A DNA stretch of 64,000 nt from Blastochloris sulfoviridis (GTDB lineage: Bacteria; Pseudomonadota; Alphaproteobacteria; Rhizobiales; Xanthobacteraceae). Under the pieces are notes generated by a model. The model was not told the DNA's origin and searched no databases. It saw only the letters and a program-made list of their open reading frames with translations. The translations under genes were made by a program, and so were the position numbers. Each line of letters starts with the position of its first letter. The stretch's first letter is position 1. This document shows positions 1 through 8,466 of the stretch, piece after piece. The stretch covers positions 1 to 64,000 of the forward strand of contig NZ_VWPL01000006.1 of NCBI RefSeq assembly GCF_008630065.1. The letters are read 5' to 3'.

Positions 1-334
1 GCAAAGTCCGGTTCCGCTGGCTCCATCGCCCATCCTCCGCATCCGAATCGAAGGAACCGACAGATTCAGCACTTCAGGACCTTGTCACGCCTTTCTTCAC
101 CCGATCGCCCTGGTTTCGGGGGTTGACGGACTCTCCCATCGGGCGCATCTGAGGAGCGTTCGCACGCTGACGCCCAAGCGCCGACGCGTGTCATCACAGG
201 AACTCCGAATCCCATGCCAAGCGACAGTAGTCGAATGACCGCGCCGCCCCCGGCCGACCGCGTGACCGCCGCCTGATCGCTTGATCGGCTCGCCACGCGA
301 CCGGCCCGAGGCGGCTGGTCAAGCGAGGTGAGCC
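1..334. other. Window-edge stretch without a recognisable gene
   Basis: I see no convincing gene here. Open frames on both strands are arginine/proline-rich, have no recognisable domain and look like high-GC noise. The last ten bases before 335 carry a good ribosome-binding site (GAGGTGA) for the next small gene. A promoter is probable but I cannot place it. Confidence 0.5.
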
Positions 335-586
335 ATGACCCTCCAGAACCTGTTCTCCACCGGCCCGCGCGAGCGGGCGGCAGATGCACGCAGCGACAGC
401 GTGACCCTCATCGTCGTTGCCCTTCTCGGGCTGGTGTTCGCGCCCATTCTCGGGTTGCACTTCGCCCTGGCCGCCGTTGACCCCGGCGCAGCCGCCCCGG
501 CATCTGCCGTCACCACCGACGCCGGACGCTCGCCGTCAGAGCATCCGGCGATTCGATCGAACCAGGCGGATGCGCCAAGAGACTGA
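335..586 (+). CDS. Small single-pass membrane protein, unknown function
   Basis: An 83-residue protein with one clear hydrophobic segment at about residues 27–48 (VALLGLVFAPILGLHFAL core), preceded by a short charged N-terminus (RERAADARSD). This is the topology of a small inner-membrane protein. The ATG has a strong Shine–Dalgarno GAGGTGA at proper spacing, which is the main reason to believe it. The last 20 or so residues (rich in S, P, D) are encoded by the antisense of a dispersed palindromic repeat (526–642), so the C-terminus may have been created or replaced by repeat insertion. I do not recognise a family. Confidence 0.45.
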   Translation: MTLQNLFSTGPRERAADARSDSVTLIVVALLGLVFAPILGLHFALAAVDPGAAAPASAVTTDAGRSPSEHPAIRSNQADAPRD

Positions 587-642
587 GCGATCGCACCCTC
601 TTTTCGCATAGCCGGTTCCCGCGTTTGCGCAGAATGCGCCAG
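526..642 (-). repeat. Dispersed palindromic repeat, family A, copy 1
   Basis: Read on the minus strand this is a degraded copy of the two-hairpin element found intact at 4744–4849, 18594–18692 and 61606–61704. The first module (CGCATTCTGCGCAAACGCGG then AACCGGCTATGCG) and the second module (GCATCCGCC … GGCGGATGCTC-like) are both visible. It overlaps the end of the small membrane-protein gene. Confidence 0.75.
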
Positions 643-844
643 CGGCGGGCCGGGAGCGGCGAGGGTCTTGCTCCGGACCGAAAAAGCGCTCCCGTTTCGT
701 GGCGTCGACCATTGTGTTCGGCCGTGCCGTTCATACTTGGATGCAATCCAATGTAGCGGCAGAGCGCGCCCACCGGTTCTTGGTTGAGGCACGGGCGGGG
801 TGTGGCCGGAACAGAGCCGCCCTGTCCTTTTTCGGCGCGCGAGG

Positions 845-1042
845 ATGGCCCAGGTGAACGATGTCACGCTTCAGGAATTCATGTGCACCGTCAGGGGACG
901 GGTGGCGGAGCTGATCGGGCAGCATGGCCCGCAGGCGCGCGCCGTCGCGCTTGAGAACCGGCGCCAGAGCGTCGCGGATGCGCGCCAGCACCGGTTCTGG
1001 TCGGCCGTCGTGCGCAAGCTGGATCAGCGGCGCAGGGTGTGA
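845..1042 (+). CDS. Hypothetical 65-residue protein
   Basis: A small basic, mostly helical protein (MAQVNDVTLQEFM…, ending LDQRRRV). I chose the ATG at 845 over an upstream in-frame ATG at 800 because the extra residues look like noise. I recognise no domain. The amphipathic spacing and basic C-terminus would fit a small nucleic-acid-binding or regulatory protein, but that is a guess. It may be spurious; the only support is an uninterrupted frame with a sensible amino-acid composition. Confidence 0.4.
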   Translation: MAQVNDVTLQEFMCTVRGRVAELIGQHGPQARAVALENRRQSVADARQHRFWSAVVRKLDQRRRV

Positions 1043-1353
1043 GCGTCGCGGCTGGCCAAGGAGCGGCGGGGGCACGCTGGGGCAGCCGCCAGCCAGGGCT
1101 TGGCAGGTCGAAATGCCAAAGCCAAAATTGTTCCCCAGCCGATCGGGAAACTGGCGACATAAACCTATTATGATCCCGTTGGCTTTCCTTGCCTCGCACC
1201 GCCATCCCGTCTAAAAAGGTCCATCGGGTTTCGGCCGAACGACTTGGCCTTGCCGCGCAACGCGCGCTTGACTGACGGTTTCCCACCAAAGCCTCGATCT
1301 CTGACGCCTGAGCGGTCGCACCGCCTCACACCTTATCTTTAGGATTCGACGAC
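1043..1353 (+). other. Long intergenic leader upstream of the cold-shock gene
   Basis: This stretch holds no convincing gene. It has an inverted repeat TTGGCA-N8-TGCCAA at 1100–1119 (possible operator) and a relatively AT-rich patch around 1158–1172 containing TATTAT. Cold-shock genes often have long structured 5' leaders, so part of it is probably transcribed. The promoter itself is not defined by sequence alone. Confidence 0.45.
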
Positions 1354-1563
1354 ATGACGCAAGGAATCGTGAAGTGGTTCAATGGCCAAAAGGGCTTTGG
1401 GTTCATCCAGCCGGATGACGGCGGCAAGGATGTGTTCGTGCACATCAGCGCGGTGGAGCGCGCCGGTATGTCCACCCTGAACGAAGGGCAGCGCGTGAGT
1501 TTCGACGTGGTTGCCGACCGGCGGACCGGCAAATCATCTGCCGACAATCTACGGGCCGTCTGA
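1354..1563 (+). CDS. cspA: Cold-shock domain protein (CspA family)
   Basis: A 69-residue single cold-shock domain, the full family length. Both RNA-binding motifs are present: RNP1 KGFGFI (about residues 14–19) and RNP2 VFVHI (about 29–33), with the typical start [13 protein letters not shown]. Such proteins bind single-stranded RNA/DNA and act as RNA chaperones; several alphaproteobacterial paralogues are not cold-inducible, so induction cannot be read from this. The gene is followed by a strong terminator/attenuator (1622–1658) and then a small basic protein gene in the same direction, an arrangement I recall from other Hyphomicrobiales. Confidence 0.96.
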   Translation: MTQGIVKWFNGQKGFGFIQPDDGGKDVFVHISAVERAGMSTLNEGQRVSFDVVADRRTGKSSADNLRAV

Positions 1564-1621
1564 CGGCAGCGGCACCTCCGTGGAGCTTCGACCACGGATG
1601 TACTGGTAAAACTCTGGTTTA

Positions 1622-1658
1622 AGCCTCGCACCCGGTTCGCCGGGCAGCGGGGCTTTTT
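1622..1658 (+). terminator. Rho-independent terminator after the cold-shock gene
   Basis: AGCCTCGC (1622–1629) pairs with GCGGGGCT (1647–1654) through one G·U pair. An inner stem CCCGG-TTCG-CCGGG (1631–1644) has a stable UUCG tetraloop. A run of five T follows (1654–1658). It ends 17 bases before the next gene's start, so it could terminate the csp mRNA or attenuate read-through. Confidence 0.85.
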
Positions 1659-1675
1659 CACACGAGAGCCTCACG

Positions 1676-1918
1676 ATGACCGACACTCCTCGGCAGAATA
1701 CGGCGGCCGAGAAAGCCCGCCAGTACTTCCGCAAGGAAGCGCAGGAGAAGGCGGAATCGGCGGCCTGGGCCGAGTATCACGCCAACCAGGCTGCCATTCA
1801 TGCAAAGACCGAACGACTGAAGGCGCTGCGGCTGACGCGGGATGCCGCCCTGCCCCAGGACGCCAAGCCGAGACGGAAGGCCGCTTCGAAGGCCGCTTCC
1901 CGGACGACCTCGAAATAG
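1676..1918 (+). CDS. Small basic hypothetical protein downstream of csp
   Basis: An 80-residue protein: a helical, Ala/Glu/Lys-rich N-terminal half (EKARQYFRKEAQEKAESAAW) and a Lys/Arg/Ala/Ser-rich tail (KPRRKAASKAASRTTSK) resembling histone-like tails. I know similar small proteins next to cold-shock genes in Rhizobiales but no assigned function. It starts with ATG 18 bases after the csp terminator's T-run, so its expression may depend on read-through. A nucleic-acid-binding role is plausible from the charge but unproven. Confidence 0.65.
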   Translation: MTDTPRQNTAAEKARQYFRKEAQEKAESAAWAEYHANQAAIHAKTERLKALRLTRDAALPQDAKPRRKAASKAASRTTSK

Positions 1919-1932
1919 CGCCGGCCGCCTCG

Positions 1933-2012
1933 TTCTCAGAGACAAGCGTTCTCAGTGACAAGCGCTGTCAGAGCCACGCGTTCTCAGTGACAAGCGCTGT
2001 CAGAGCCACGCG
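1933..2012. repeat. 32-bp tandem duplication plus a partial third copy
   Basis: Two identical 32-bp units lie head-to-tail at 1949–1980 and 1981–2012 (unit begins TTCTCAGTGACAAGCG). A 16-bp near-copy of its start lies at 1933–1948. The second unit overlaps the stop codon and last residues (…HAWL) of the minus-strand PilZ gene. The exact identity points to a recent slippage-type duplication. Confidence 0.95.
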
Positions 2013-2359
2013 TGGTCGTCGCCCGTGTCATCCCCGGGACCGCCGGCCCCGCCGAGAACCCCGGGGCAATCGAAGGTGCATTTCCCGTCGGCGCACGCCG
2101 CCTTGCTGACCCGGCCCGTCCATTCCACGCCGACACCCTGCTCATCGCGCCACATGACGCGGCCGGACCGGCAGGGCGGCCCCAGGACGGTCAGCTGCAG
2201 AACGAAGCTTTCCGGAATGTCCGCGGGCCCTTCGACCTTGAGGAAGGCGCCGAGGTCGGAAATGTCGCTCACCCGGCACAGCCGCCTGCCATCCTCCAGG
2301 ACGACATAGGCATGCCATTGCAAGTCTCTGCGGTGCGATCTTCGCTTTTCGTCAAACAT
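2000..2359 (-). CDS. PilZ-domain protein, probable cyclic-di-GMP receptor
   Basis: A 119-residue protein that is essentially one PilZ domain. The N-terminal arginine motif is RRSHRR (about residues 6–11). The second motif DISDLGAFL (about 33–41) matches the D/N-x-S-x-x-G signature, so both c-di-GMP contact sites are present. Stand-alone PilZ proteins act as cytoplasmic effectors on motility, polysaccharide or secretion partners; the target here is unknown. The C-terminal tail after the domain is Gly/Asp-rich (GGAGGPGDDTGDD) and low complexity. The stop codon lies in the 32-bp tandem repeat, so the tail may have been reshaped by that duplication. Confidence 0.85.
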   Translation of the reverse strand: MFDEKRRSHRRDLQWHAYVVLEDGRRLCRVSDISDLGAFLKVEGPADIPESFVLQLTVLGPPCRSGRVMWRDEQGVGVEWTGRVSKAACADGKCTFDCPGVLGGAGGPGDDTGDDHAWL

Positions 2360-2513
2360 GGCGGCTTTCGCGGCAAGAACTGCCTTCGGCTATCCCGGAC
2401 GCGGGAAACGTCATGTGTTCCACACCTGCATGAAACCTTAACGAAAGTCCATATCGCCATTCAGCCGAGCGTTGCGCCGATTTGGCGCAGGGCAAGGCCT
2501 TTGCTGCGGTCTT

Positions 2514-2648
2514 CATGCGGTTTCCGGCCGATCAGGCCGGAGACCGTAGTCCGATCGCCGCAAATCCCGTTCTCGAGAGTCTCTTGCAGACCTGGGGTTT
2601 TCGGCGCGACCGCGCCCGATATCCCGACGGGATCGACCGGAAACCTTA
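2514..2648. repeat. Dispersed composite palindrome, family B, copy 1
   Basis: Three parts are visible: a left unit with its own palindrome (GGTTTCCGGCC … GGCCGGAGACC, 2518–2545), a central imperfect palindrome (CGCCGCAAATCCC at 2556–2568 facing GGGGTTTTCGGCG at 2594–2606), and a right unit (GGATCGACCGGAAACC). The same layout recurs at 26522–26605 and 61769–61893, with partial copies at 5507, 17310 and 51661. It fills most of the 429-base gap between the PilZ gene and tRNA-Gln; I see nothing else in that gap. Confidence 0.8.
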
Positions 2649-2788
2649 TTACGGGAGCCGGATGGCTGCAGCGGCGAGGCCGGCGAAGCTCCCGTGTCGC
2701 GCCGGTGTGCCGCGGGCCTGTGTCCCACCTGAGGCGTTCGAGCCGCATCCGGCAGATTCGTTAAAGAAATCAGGGGTCTTGCAGAGGC

Positions 2789-2863
2789 TGGCTGGGGCGC
2801 CTGGATTCGAACCAGGGAATGGCGGAATCAAAATCCGCTGCCTTACCACTTGGCTACGCCCCA
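2789..2863 (-). tRNA. tRNA-Gln (anticodon TTG)
   Basis: On the minus strand the cloverleaf folds fully. The acceptor TGGGGCG pairs with CGCCCCA, the D-arm contains AGTGGTAAGGC, the anticodon stem GCGGA/TCCGC carries loop TTTTGAT with anticodon TTG, and the T-arm loop is TTCGAATC. The 3' CCA is encoded (2789–2791). TTG reads glutamine CAA and, by wobble, CAG. It lies just upstream of and opposite to trpS, a neighbour relation I know from other Rhizobiales. Confidence 0.97.
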
Positions 2864-3038
2864 AGACTGCCTGCGGTGCGGCGCCAGCGGCGGCGCCCGA
2901 AGCTGCCGACACATAGCGGCGGCTCGGGCGGGACGCAACGCCGCGGCGCGGCGCAGAGCGGCCAAACCCATCTCGCCGCTTGCGTCGCGAGCGCCACGGT
3001 GCCATGACGCGCCCGCCTTATCTGGGGGAGTTCTGATC

Positions 3039-4070
3039 ATGGCGTTCGCACAGCGCGTGTTCTCGGGCATGCAGCCGACAGGCAACCTGCATCTCGGCAA
3101 CTATCTCGGCGCGCTGGTCAATTGGGTGAAGATGCAGGACACCCACGACTGCGTCTATTGCGTCGTCGACATGCACGCCATCACCATGTGGCAGGATCCC
3201 GCCGCGCTCAAAAGCGCCATCCGCGAGGTCACCGCGGCCTATCTTGCCGCCGGGCTCGACCCCAAGAAGAGCATCGTGTTCAACCAGTCGAAAGTGGCCG
3301 AGCACGCCGAGCTCGCCTGGGTGTTCAACTGCGTGGCGCGGCTCGGCTGGCTCAACCGCATGACCCAGTTCAAGGAGAAGGCCGGCAAGGACCGCGAGAA
3401 CGCGTCGGTCGGCCTCTACGCCTATCCCTGCCTGATGGCCGCCGACATCCTGCTCTACCGCGCCACCCACGTGCCGGTGGGCGAGGACCAGAAGCAGCAC
3501 CTGGAGCTGACCCGCGACGTCGCCCAGAAGTTCAACAACGACTTCCGGCCGCAGATCGAGGCGGCGGGCTTCGCCGACGGCTTCTTCCCGATGACCGAGC
3601 CGGTCATCCAGGGCCCGGCGACGCGGGTGATGAGCCTGCGCGACGGCTCCAAAAAGATGTCGAAGTCGGATGCCTCCGACTATGCCCGCATCAACCTGAC
3701 CGACGACGCCGACGCCATCGCCCAGAAGGTGCGCAAGGCCAAGACCGACCCCGAGCCCCTGCCCTCCGAGCCCAAGGGGCTGGAGGGCCGGTCGGAGGCG
3801 GAGAACCTGGTCGGCATCTATGCCGCGCTGTCCGAAAGGTCGGTCGAGGCGGTGCTGGCCGAGTTCGGCGGCGGCCAGTTCTCCACCTTCAAGAACGCGC
3901 TGGCCGATCTGGCGGTGGCCAAGCTCGCGCCGCTCAACGCCGACATGCGCCGCCTGCTCGCCGATCCCGGCTTTGTCGACGGCGTGCTGAAGGACGGCGC
4001 CGAGCGGGCGCGGGTGATCGCGGCCGAGACGATGAACCACGTCAAGGACATCGTCGGCCTGCTGCGCTGA
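3039..4070 (+). CDS. trpS: Tryptophan–tRNA ligase
   Basis: A 343-residue class Ic aminoacyl-tRNA synthetase that charges tRNA-Trp with tryptophan using ATP. The HIGH-type motif is GNLHLGN (residues 15–21) and the KMSKS motif is intact at 206–210; length is normal. The frame is open far upstream through the tRNA gene, but the start at 3039 is set by GGGGGAG nine bases upstream and by the conserved beginning [10 protein letters not shown]. In related genomes I recall murJ following trpS; here a universal-stress gene follows instead. Confidence 0.97.
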   Translation: MAFAQRVFSGMQPTGNLHLGNYLGALVNWVKMQDTHDCVYCVVDMHAITMWQDPAALKSAIREVTAAYLAAGLDPKKSIVFNQSKVAEHAELAWVFNCVARLGWLNRMTQFKEKAGKDRENASVGLYAYPCLMAADILLYRATHVPVGEDQKQHLELTRDVAQKFNNDFRPQIEAAGFADGFFPMTEPVIQGPATRVMSLRDGSKKMSKSDASDYARINLTDDADAIAQKVRKAKTDPEPLPSEPKGLEGRSEAENLVGIYAALSERSVEAVLAEFGGGQFSTFKNALADLAVAKLAPLNADMRRLLADPGFVDGVLKDGAERARVIAAETMNHVKDIVGLLR

Positions 4071-4182
4071 GGAGTTCGGCCTTCTGGGCTGAGGAGTCTT
4101 GCGGTGCCGGCCGAGCCGGGAGGGTTGTCGCCCCCCACCCGGCCGTGCCAGCATCCGGCGGGATCGCGGCAGGGGGGTGCCG

Positions 4183-4680
4183 ATGAGCCGCAAGCGGCGC
4201 GCCTATGAATCCGGCCACAAGCCGAAATTCCTGGTCATTGTCGACGACACGCCCGAGTGCGACCGCGCGGTGCGCTTCGCCGCGCGCCGCATCGCCCGCA
4301 TCGGCGGGCGGCTGCTGATGCTGCGGGTGATCCAGACCGCCGACATGGACCAGCAATGGCTGGGGGTGGCCGACCTGATGCGGGCGGAGGCCCACGAGGC
4401 CGCCGCCGCCACGCTGGAGCGCTTTGCCCGCGAGGTGCGCGCCCTTGCCGGCATCGAGCCGGAATGCGTGGTGCGCGAGGGCGAGAAGGCCTCCGAGATC
4501 ATGTCGCTGATCGACGAGGACGAGGACATCGCCGTGCTGGTGCTGGCGGCCGGCACCGGCTCGGAGGGGCCGGGGCCGCTGGTCTCGACCCTGGCCGGCA
4601 AGGCATCGGGCACCTTCCCCATTCCGCTGGCCATCGTGCCCGGGCATCTCAGCGACGACGAGATCGACGCCCTTGCCTGA
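4183..4680 (+). CDS. Universal stress protein (UspA family)
   Basis: A 165-residue protein with the Usp fold: KFLVIVDDTPECDRAVRFA at the N-terminus (first strand and helix), a middle helical region, and a C-terminal VLVLAAGTGSEG … PLAIVPG segment. The family's nucleotide-binding signature G-2x-G-9x-G-S/T is only approximate, so ATP binding is uncertain. It probably serves in stress survival in the cytoplasm. ATG at 4183 is preceded by AGGGGGG. It follows trpS by 112 bases and precedes a family A repeat. Confidence 0.85.
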   Translation: MSRKRRAYESGHKPKFLVIVDDTPECDRAVRFAARRIARIGGRLLMLRVIQTADMDQQWLGVADLMRAEAHEAAAATLERFAREVRALAGIEPECVVREGEKASEIMSLIDEDEDIAVLVLAAGTGSEGPGPLVSTLAGKASGTFPIPLAIVPGHLSDDEIDALA

Positions 4681-4743
4681 CGGTCTGGGCATGGCGGTCC
4701 GGCTTGACGGCGCTTGCCATTTTTCTTCTCCTGCCCACCTGCT

Positions 4744-4849
4744 AGAGCAGTCTCCGCAAGAGCGGGAACCGGTTTTGCGGAAGAGAATGCGACAACTCAG
4801 TCATTTGGAGCGTCCGCCGGGCTCTATCGGATCGGCGGACGCTCTGGAG
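4744..4849 (+). repeat. Dispersed palindromic repeat, family A, copy 2 (full length)
   Basis: Full two-hairpin form. Module 1 runs from AGAGCAGTCTCCGCAAGAGC through GGAACCGGTTTTGCGG to GAGAATGCGAC. Module 2 is GGAGCGTCCGCC … GGCGGACGCTC with a loop containing ATCGGATC. It fills most of the gap between the usp and nfu genes and probably forms RNA hairpins when transcribed. Confidence 0.9.
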
Positions 4850-4899
4850 AGCAGACAACGGTGACCCGCCCGCCTTGACCGGGCTTTCCGGAGTACCCC

Positions 4900-5457
4900 A
4901 TGTTCATCCAGACCGAAGCCACGCCCAATCCGGCGACCCTCAAATTCCTGCCCGGCCGGGCCGTGCTGGAAGACAGCACGCTCGACCTGCGCGACGCCGA
5001 GGCCGCGGCCAGGTCGCCGCTCGCCGAGCGCTTGTTCGCCATTCCCGGCGTCGCCGGCGTGTTCTTCGGCGGCGACTTCATCTCGGTCACCAAGGCCGGG
5101 GGCGACTGGCAGCACCTGAAGCCGGCGATCCTCGGCGCGATCATGGAACACTTCATGTCCGGCAGCCCGCTGCTGCGCGACGACGCCGGTGCCGGCGCGG
5201 CCGACGACGAGTTCTATGAGGACGCCGACAGCGAGACGGTCGAGATCATCAAGGAGCTGATCGAGACCCGCGTGCGCCCGGCGGTGGCCAATGACGGCGG
5301 CGACATCACCTTCCGCGGCTTCAGGGAGGGCGTCGTCTACCTGTCGATGAAGGGCGCCTGCTCGGGCTGCCCGTCCTCCACCGCCACGCTGCGCCACGGC
5401 ATCGAGAACCTGCTGCGCCACTATGTGCCGGACGTTACGGAAGTCCGCCCGGTCTGA
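4900..5457 (+). CDS. NifU-like (Nfu) iron–sulfur cluster carrier
   Basis: A 185-residue two-domain Nfu protein. The N-terminal Nfu domain begins MFIQTEATPNPATLKFLPG, a hallmark of the mitochondrial NFU1/alphaproteobacterial type. The C-terminal NifU domain carries the cluster-ligating CSGC (Cys154 and Cys157). Dimers hold a [4Fe-4S] cluster and hand it to client enzymes; MiaB, encoded downstream in this window, is the sort of client such carriers serve. An acidic linker (DDEFYEDADSE) joins the domains. Its location before tsaB is the standard Rhizobiales order. Confidence 0.93.
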   Translation: MFIQTEATPNPATLKFLPGRAVLEDSTLDLRDAEAAARSPLAERLFAIPGVAGVFFGGDFISVTKAGGDWQHLKPAILGAIMEHFMSGSPLLRDDAGAGAADDEFYEDADSETVEIIKELIETRVRPAVANDGGDITFRGFREGVVYLSMKGACSGCPSSTATLRHGIENLLRHYVPDVTEVRPV

Positions 5458-5506
5458 CCGGCGCCCTCCCCCTGCGGCGTCCCCGACTCCGGCGCAGCCG
5501 GGGGCG

Positions 5507-5560
5507 TCATACGGTTTGCGGGATCCCGAAGGGACCAACCGGAAGCCGCATCATTTCGGC
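5507..5560. repeat. Partial family B repeat between nfu and tsaB
   Basis: It contains the left end (TCATACGGTTTGCGGGATC) directly followed by the right end (GGGACCAACCGGAAGCCGCA) without the central palindrome of the complete copies. The two ends face each other as an imperfect inverted repeat. Confidence 0.65.
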
Positions 5561-5619
5561 GCGCGTGCCGGCTTTTCTTCCGGGACGATTCACCGCATGA
5601 AGGGCCGCGGAGGTTCAGG

Positions 5620-6300
5620 TTGCGCGTCCTCGCCCTCGATACGGCTCTCAGTGCCTGCTCGGTCTGCCTGTTCGATGCAGCGGCGGACGAGATTCGCGCG
5701 GTCCAGAGCCTGCCGATGCACCGCGGCCATGCGGAGGCGCTGATCCCGCTGGTCGAGCGGGTGATGTGGGTGGCCGGCCTCGGCTTCGACGACATCGACC
5801 GCATCGTCACCACCGTCGGTCCGGGCAGCTTCACCGGCCTCAGGGTCGGCATCGCCGCCGCGCGCGGCTTCGCGCTGGCGCTCGGCCGGCCGGCGGTCGG
5901 CGTCACCACGTTGGCGGCGCTGTCGGCGCCGGTGATGGCCGAGGACGACCGGGTGCCGGTGGTGGCGGCAATCGATGCCAAGCACGGCAATGTCTATATG
6001 CAGATCGCCGGCCCCGGCGGGCGGGCAATGATCTCGCCGCGGGTGTCGAGCCTCAGGGATGCCGTGCGGGTGGCGGCGATCGGCAAGGTGCGGCTGGTCG
6101 GCTCCGGCGCGCCTCTGCTCGCCGCGGCGTGGCCGGCGGTCGAGCGCCCCCCTTTGCTGGTCGATCCGCGCGGGGCGCCGGACATCGCCTGGGTGGCCCG
6201 GCTCGGAGCCGCCACCTCGCCCGACGCCCTGCCGCGTCCGGTCTATCTGCGCCCGCCCGACGCCCGGCCGCAGGACGCCGCCCGAATCGCCCGCTGCTGA
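5620..6300 (+). CDS. tsaB: tRNA t6A modification protein TsaB
   Basis: A 226-residue ASKHA-fold protein. It begins RVLALDTALSACSVCL and has the family-typical MHRGHAEALIPLV and VGPGSFTGLRVGIAAARGFAL segments. TsaB is the non-catalytic partner of TsaD/TsaE in making N6-threonylcarbamoyladenosine at position 37 of ANN-decoding tRNAs. The start is TTG at 5620, placed by CGGAGG six bases before it and by the conserved first strand. Its stop overlaps the rimI start (TGATG), implying coupled translation. Confidence 0.95.
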   Translation: MRVLALDTALSACSVCLFDAAADEIRAVQSLPMHRGHAEALIPLVERVMWVAGLGFDDIDRIVTTVGPGSFTGLRVGIAAARGFALALGRPAVGVTTLAALSAPVMAEDDRVPVVAAIDAKHGNVYMQIAGPGGRAMISPRVSSLRDAVRVAAIGKVRLVGSGAPLLAAAWPAVERPPLLVDPRGAPDIAWVARLGAATSPDALPRPVYLRPPDARPQDAARIARC

Positions 6301-6788
6301 TGCCTGTCTTTCCTGTCTTCCCCCCCGCTGCCCCGCCGGCGATGCGCGACGCGCGGACAGGCGATTGCGCCCGGCTGGCCGAGCTGCACGCCACCGGTTT
6401 CGACCGCGGCTGGAGCGAGGACGAGTTCGAGCGGCTTCTGACCGACCAGGCGAGCGTCGCCCATGTCGCCCTGGGGCCGGACGGGCCCGACGACATCGTC
6501 GGCGCCTTCCTGTCGCGGCGGGCGGAGACCGAGGCGGAGGTTCTCACCGTGGTCGTGCGCCCCGCCGAGCGCGGCTTCGGCGTCGGCCGTGCGCTGCTGC
6601 GCCATCACCTCGACCAGTTGACGGCGATCGGCGTGCGCGAGGTTTTCCTGGAGGTCGCCGAAGACAATGCCGTGGCCTGCCGGCTCTATGATGGCGCCGG
6701 CTTCGTTGAAGTCGGGCGGCGCAAGGCGTATTACGCCCGCCCAGGCGAAGCCGCGACCGCGCTTGTGTTGCGGCGGACCATCGGATGA
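6300..6788 (+). CDS. rimI: RimI-type N-acetyltransferase
   Basis: A 162-residue GNAT-fold enzyme. The acetyl-CoA pyrophosphate loop is seen as RPAERGFGVGRALL (R-x-x-G-x-G/A type), followed by LEVAEDNAVACRLYDGAGFVEVGRRKAYY, the RimI-like C-terminal half. RimI acetylates the N-terminus of ribosomal protein S18 in E. coli. The tsaB–rimI adjacency is widespread and supports the symbol. The ATG overlaps the tsaB stop by one base. Residues 1–14 are Pro-rich and a downstream ATG (residue 15, MRDARTGD) could be the true start. Confidence 0.88.
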   Translation: MPVFPVFPPAAPPAMRDARTGDCARLAELHATGFDRGWSEDEFERLLTDQASVAHVALGPDGPDDIVGAFLSRRAETEAEVLTVVVRPAERGFGVGRALLRHHLDQLTAIGVREVFLEVAEDNAVACRLYDGAGFVEVGRRKAYYARPGEAATALVLRRTIG

Positions 6789-6977
6789 CTCGGATGACGT
6801 TGCGTCGTCTTGCGATTTGCCGTGCAGGCCGCGCCACGCGGGGTTGCGCGCGGCGTCCCGGCCCGACAAAGTAGCCGCTCACTGCGTCGCAGGGCCGCAC
6901 TTCGGAACTCTGAGTCACGCTGCGATCCTGCACAGCCCGCGGCCGGGCGGATCGTGGCGAAGGGGACAGGTTTTGTG

Positions 6978-7427
6978 ATGATCTCCAAGACGAGCCTGAT
7001 CGAGGCGCTGTGTGCCGCCAAGGGAATGCGGATGACCGAGCAGCGGCGGGTCATCGCGCGGGTGCTGGCCGAGTCCGAGGATCATCCGGACGTCGAGGAG
7101 CTCTACCGGCGCGCCTCCGCCGTCGACGAGCACATCTCGATCTCGACCGTCTACCGGACGGTCAAGCTGTTCGAGGATGCCGGAATCATCGAGCGGCACG
7201 ACTTCCGCGACGGCCGCTCGCGCTACGAGCAGCGCACCGAGACCCACCACGACCATCTGATCAATCTGCGCACCGGCGAGGTGATCGAGTTCCAGTCCGA
7301 CGAAATCGAGTTGCTCCAGCGCGAGATCGCCCGCAAGCTGGGCTATCGCCTTGTCGACCACCGGCTGGAACTGTACTGCCTGCCGCTCGATGACACTTCG
7401 AGCGATCCGTCGCGCACCGGGTCTTGA
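6978..7427 (+). CDS. fur: Fur-family transcriptional regulator (Fur/Mur type)
   Basis: A 149-residue Fur-family repressor: N-terminal winged helix (RMTEQRRVIARVLAES … SISTVYRTVKLFEDAGII) and a metal-binding dimerisation half with HHDHLINLRTGEVIEF. It lacks the paired CxxC zinc site of gamma-proteobacterial Fur, as expected of alphaproteobacterial Fur/Mur, which respond mainly to manganese or to iron indirectly. Which metal it senses cannot be read here. I take ATG 6978 (AGGGGACAGG upstream) rather than the long upstream frame. Its stop overlaps the plsC start. Confidence 0.92.
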   Translation: MISKTSLIEALCAAKGMRMTEQRRVIARVLAESEDHPDVEELYRRASAVDEHISISTVYRTVKLFEDAGIIERHDFRDGRSRYEQRTETHHDHLINLRTGEVIEFQSDEIELLQREIARKLGYRLVDHRLELYCLPLDDTSSDPSRTGS

Positions 7428-8248
7428 TGCCTGCCATTCTCGTCATTCCGGCCCTCGTGCTGGTCACGCTGGTGCTGCTGCCGGTGCAATGGGCGGCGGT
7501 GGCGCTGAAGCTGCCGATCCGCCGCATCGTTCCGCTGGCCTATCACCGGGTGCTGCTGCGGCTGCTCGGCGTGCGGGTGTGGGTGAGCGGCGAGCCCGCC
7601 CGCGGCCGGCCGCTGCTGGTGGTCGCCAACCACGTCTCCTGGCTCGACATTCCGGTGCTGGGCTCGCTGTTCCCGCTGGTGTTCGTCGCCAAGCAGGAGA
7701 TCGCCGGCTGGCCGGTGTTCGGCCTGCTCGCCAAGCTGCAGCGCTCGGTGTTCGTCGACCGCTCGCGCCGGCTGAAGACCGGCGACGTCAATGCCGAGAT
7801 CGCCGCGCGCATGGCCGAGGGCGAGCCGGTGGTGCTGTTCGGCGAGGGCACCTCGTCGGATGGCAACCGCGTCCTGCCGTTCCGCTCGGCGCTGGTCGGC
7901 GCGGCACATGACGCGCTGGGCAGCGCCGCCGACGGCAAGGTGACGATGCAGCCGGTGTCGATCGCCTATACAAGGCTCGACGGCCTGCCGATGGGACGCT
8001 TCCTGCGCCCCCACGTCGCCTGGTACGGCGACATGGACATGCCGCCCCATCTGATGAACCTGCTGAAGCGCAGCGCCATCGACGTGGTGGTGAGCTTCGG
8101 CCCGCCGGTGCCGTTCGACGGCAACAGCGGCCGCAAGGAGACCACCCGCTCGCTCGAATCGGCGGTGCGGGCGATGACCGCGGCCGCGCTGCTGGGGCGG
8201 GACCTGCCCCACACCGCCGCCGTTCCCTTTTTGCCGGAAACCCGCTAA
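7427..8248 (+). CDS. plsC: 1-acyl-sn-glycerol-3-phosphate acyltransferase
   Basis: A 273-residue membrane-bound acyltransferase that converts lysophosphatidic acid to phosphatidic acid. Residues 3–22 form a membrane anchor. The catalytic HX4D motif is NHVSWLD (His69, Asp74), and the glycerophosphate-binding motif appears as FGEGTSSDG. OlsA-like ornithine-lipid acyltransferases share these motifs, so lyso-ornithine-lipid acylation is an alternative role. ATG overlaps the fur TGA (TGATG). Confidence 0.93.
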   Translation: MPAILVIPALVLVTLVLLPVQWAAVALKLPIRRIVPLAYHRVLLRLLGVRVWVSGEPARGRPLLVVANHVSWLDIPVLGSLFPLVFVAKQEIAGWPVFGLLAKLQRSVFVDRSRRLKTGDVNAEIAARMAEGEPVVLFGEGTSSDGNRVLPFRSALVGAAHDALGSAADGKVTMQPVSIAYTRLDGLPMGRFLRPHVAWYGDMDMPPHLMNLLKRSAIDVVVSFGPPVPFDGNSGRKETTRSLESAVRAMTAAALLGRDLPHTAAVPFLPETR

Positions 8249-8466
8249 GACCCCGGCGTTGCGCAACAAGGCCCGTCCCGAGGCGCCCCGCCCGGCCGGC
8301 CGCGCGGGTGGCGGGATGCCGCAGCCGCCCGGCGGCAGGTACGGCGTTACAGGTACGGCGGTGCAGGCGTGGCGCTACCGGCGACGGTTCTGCCTTCGCC
8401 GCGTTCCGGTTTCACAGTCCCGTCGCATCAGGCCGCGACACTCGGAAAGATCGATTCGCGCAGACG

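Noticed and set aside
66-389. 107-residue open frame on the minus strand at the window start
   Set aside because: Arg/Gly/Ser-rich with no domain, antisense to the better-supported small gene at 335; typical of high-GC noise.
2850-3038. N-terminal extension of trpS through the tRNA-Gln gene
   Set aside because: The extra residues overlap a tRNA and show no conservation; the start at 3039 has a good ribosome-binding site.
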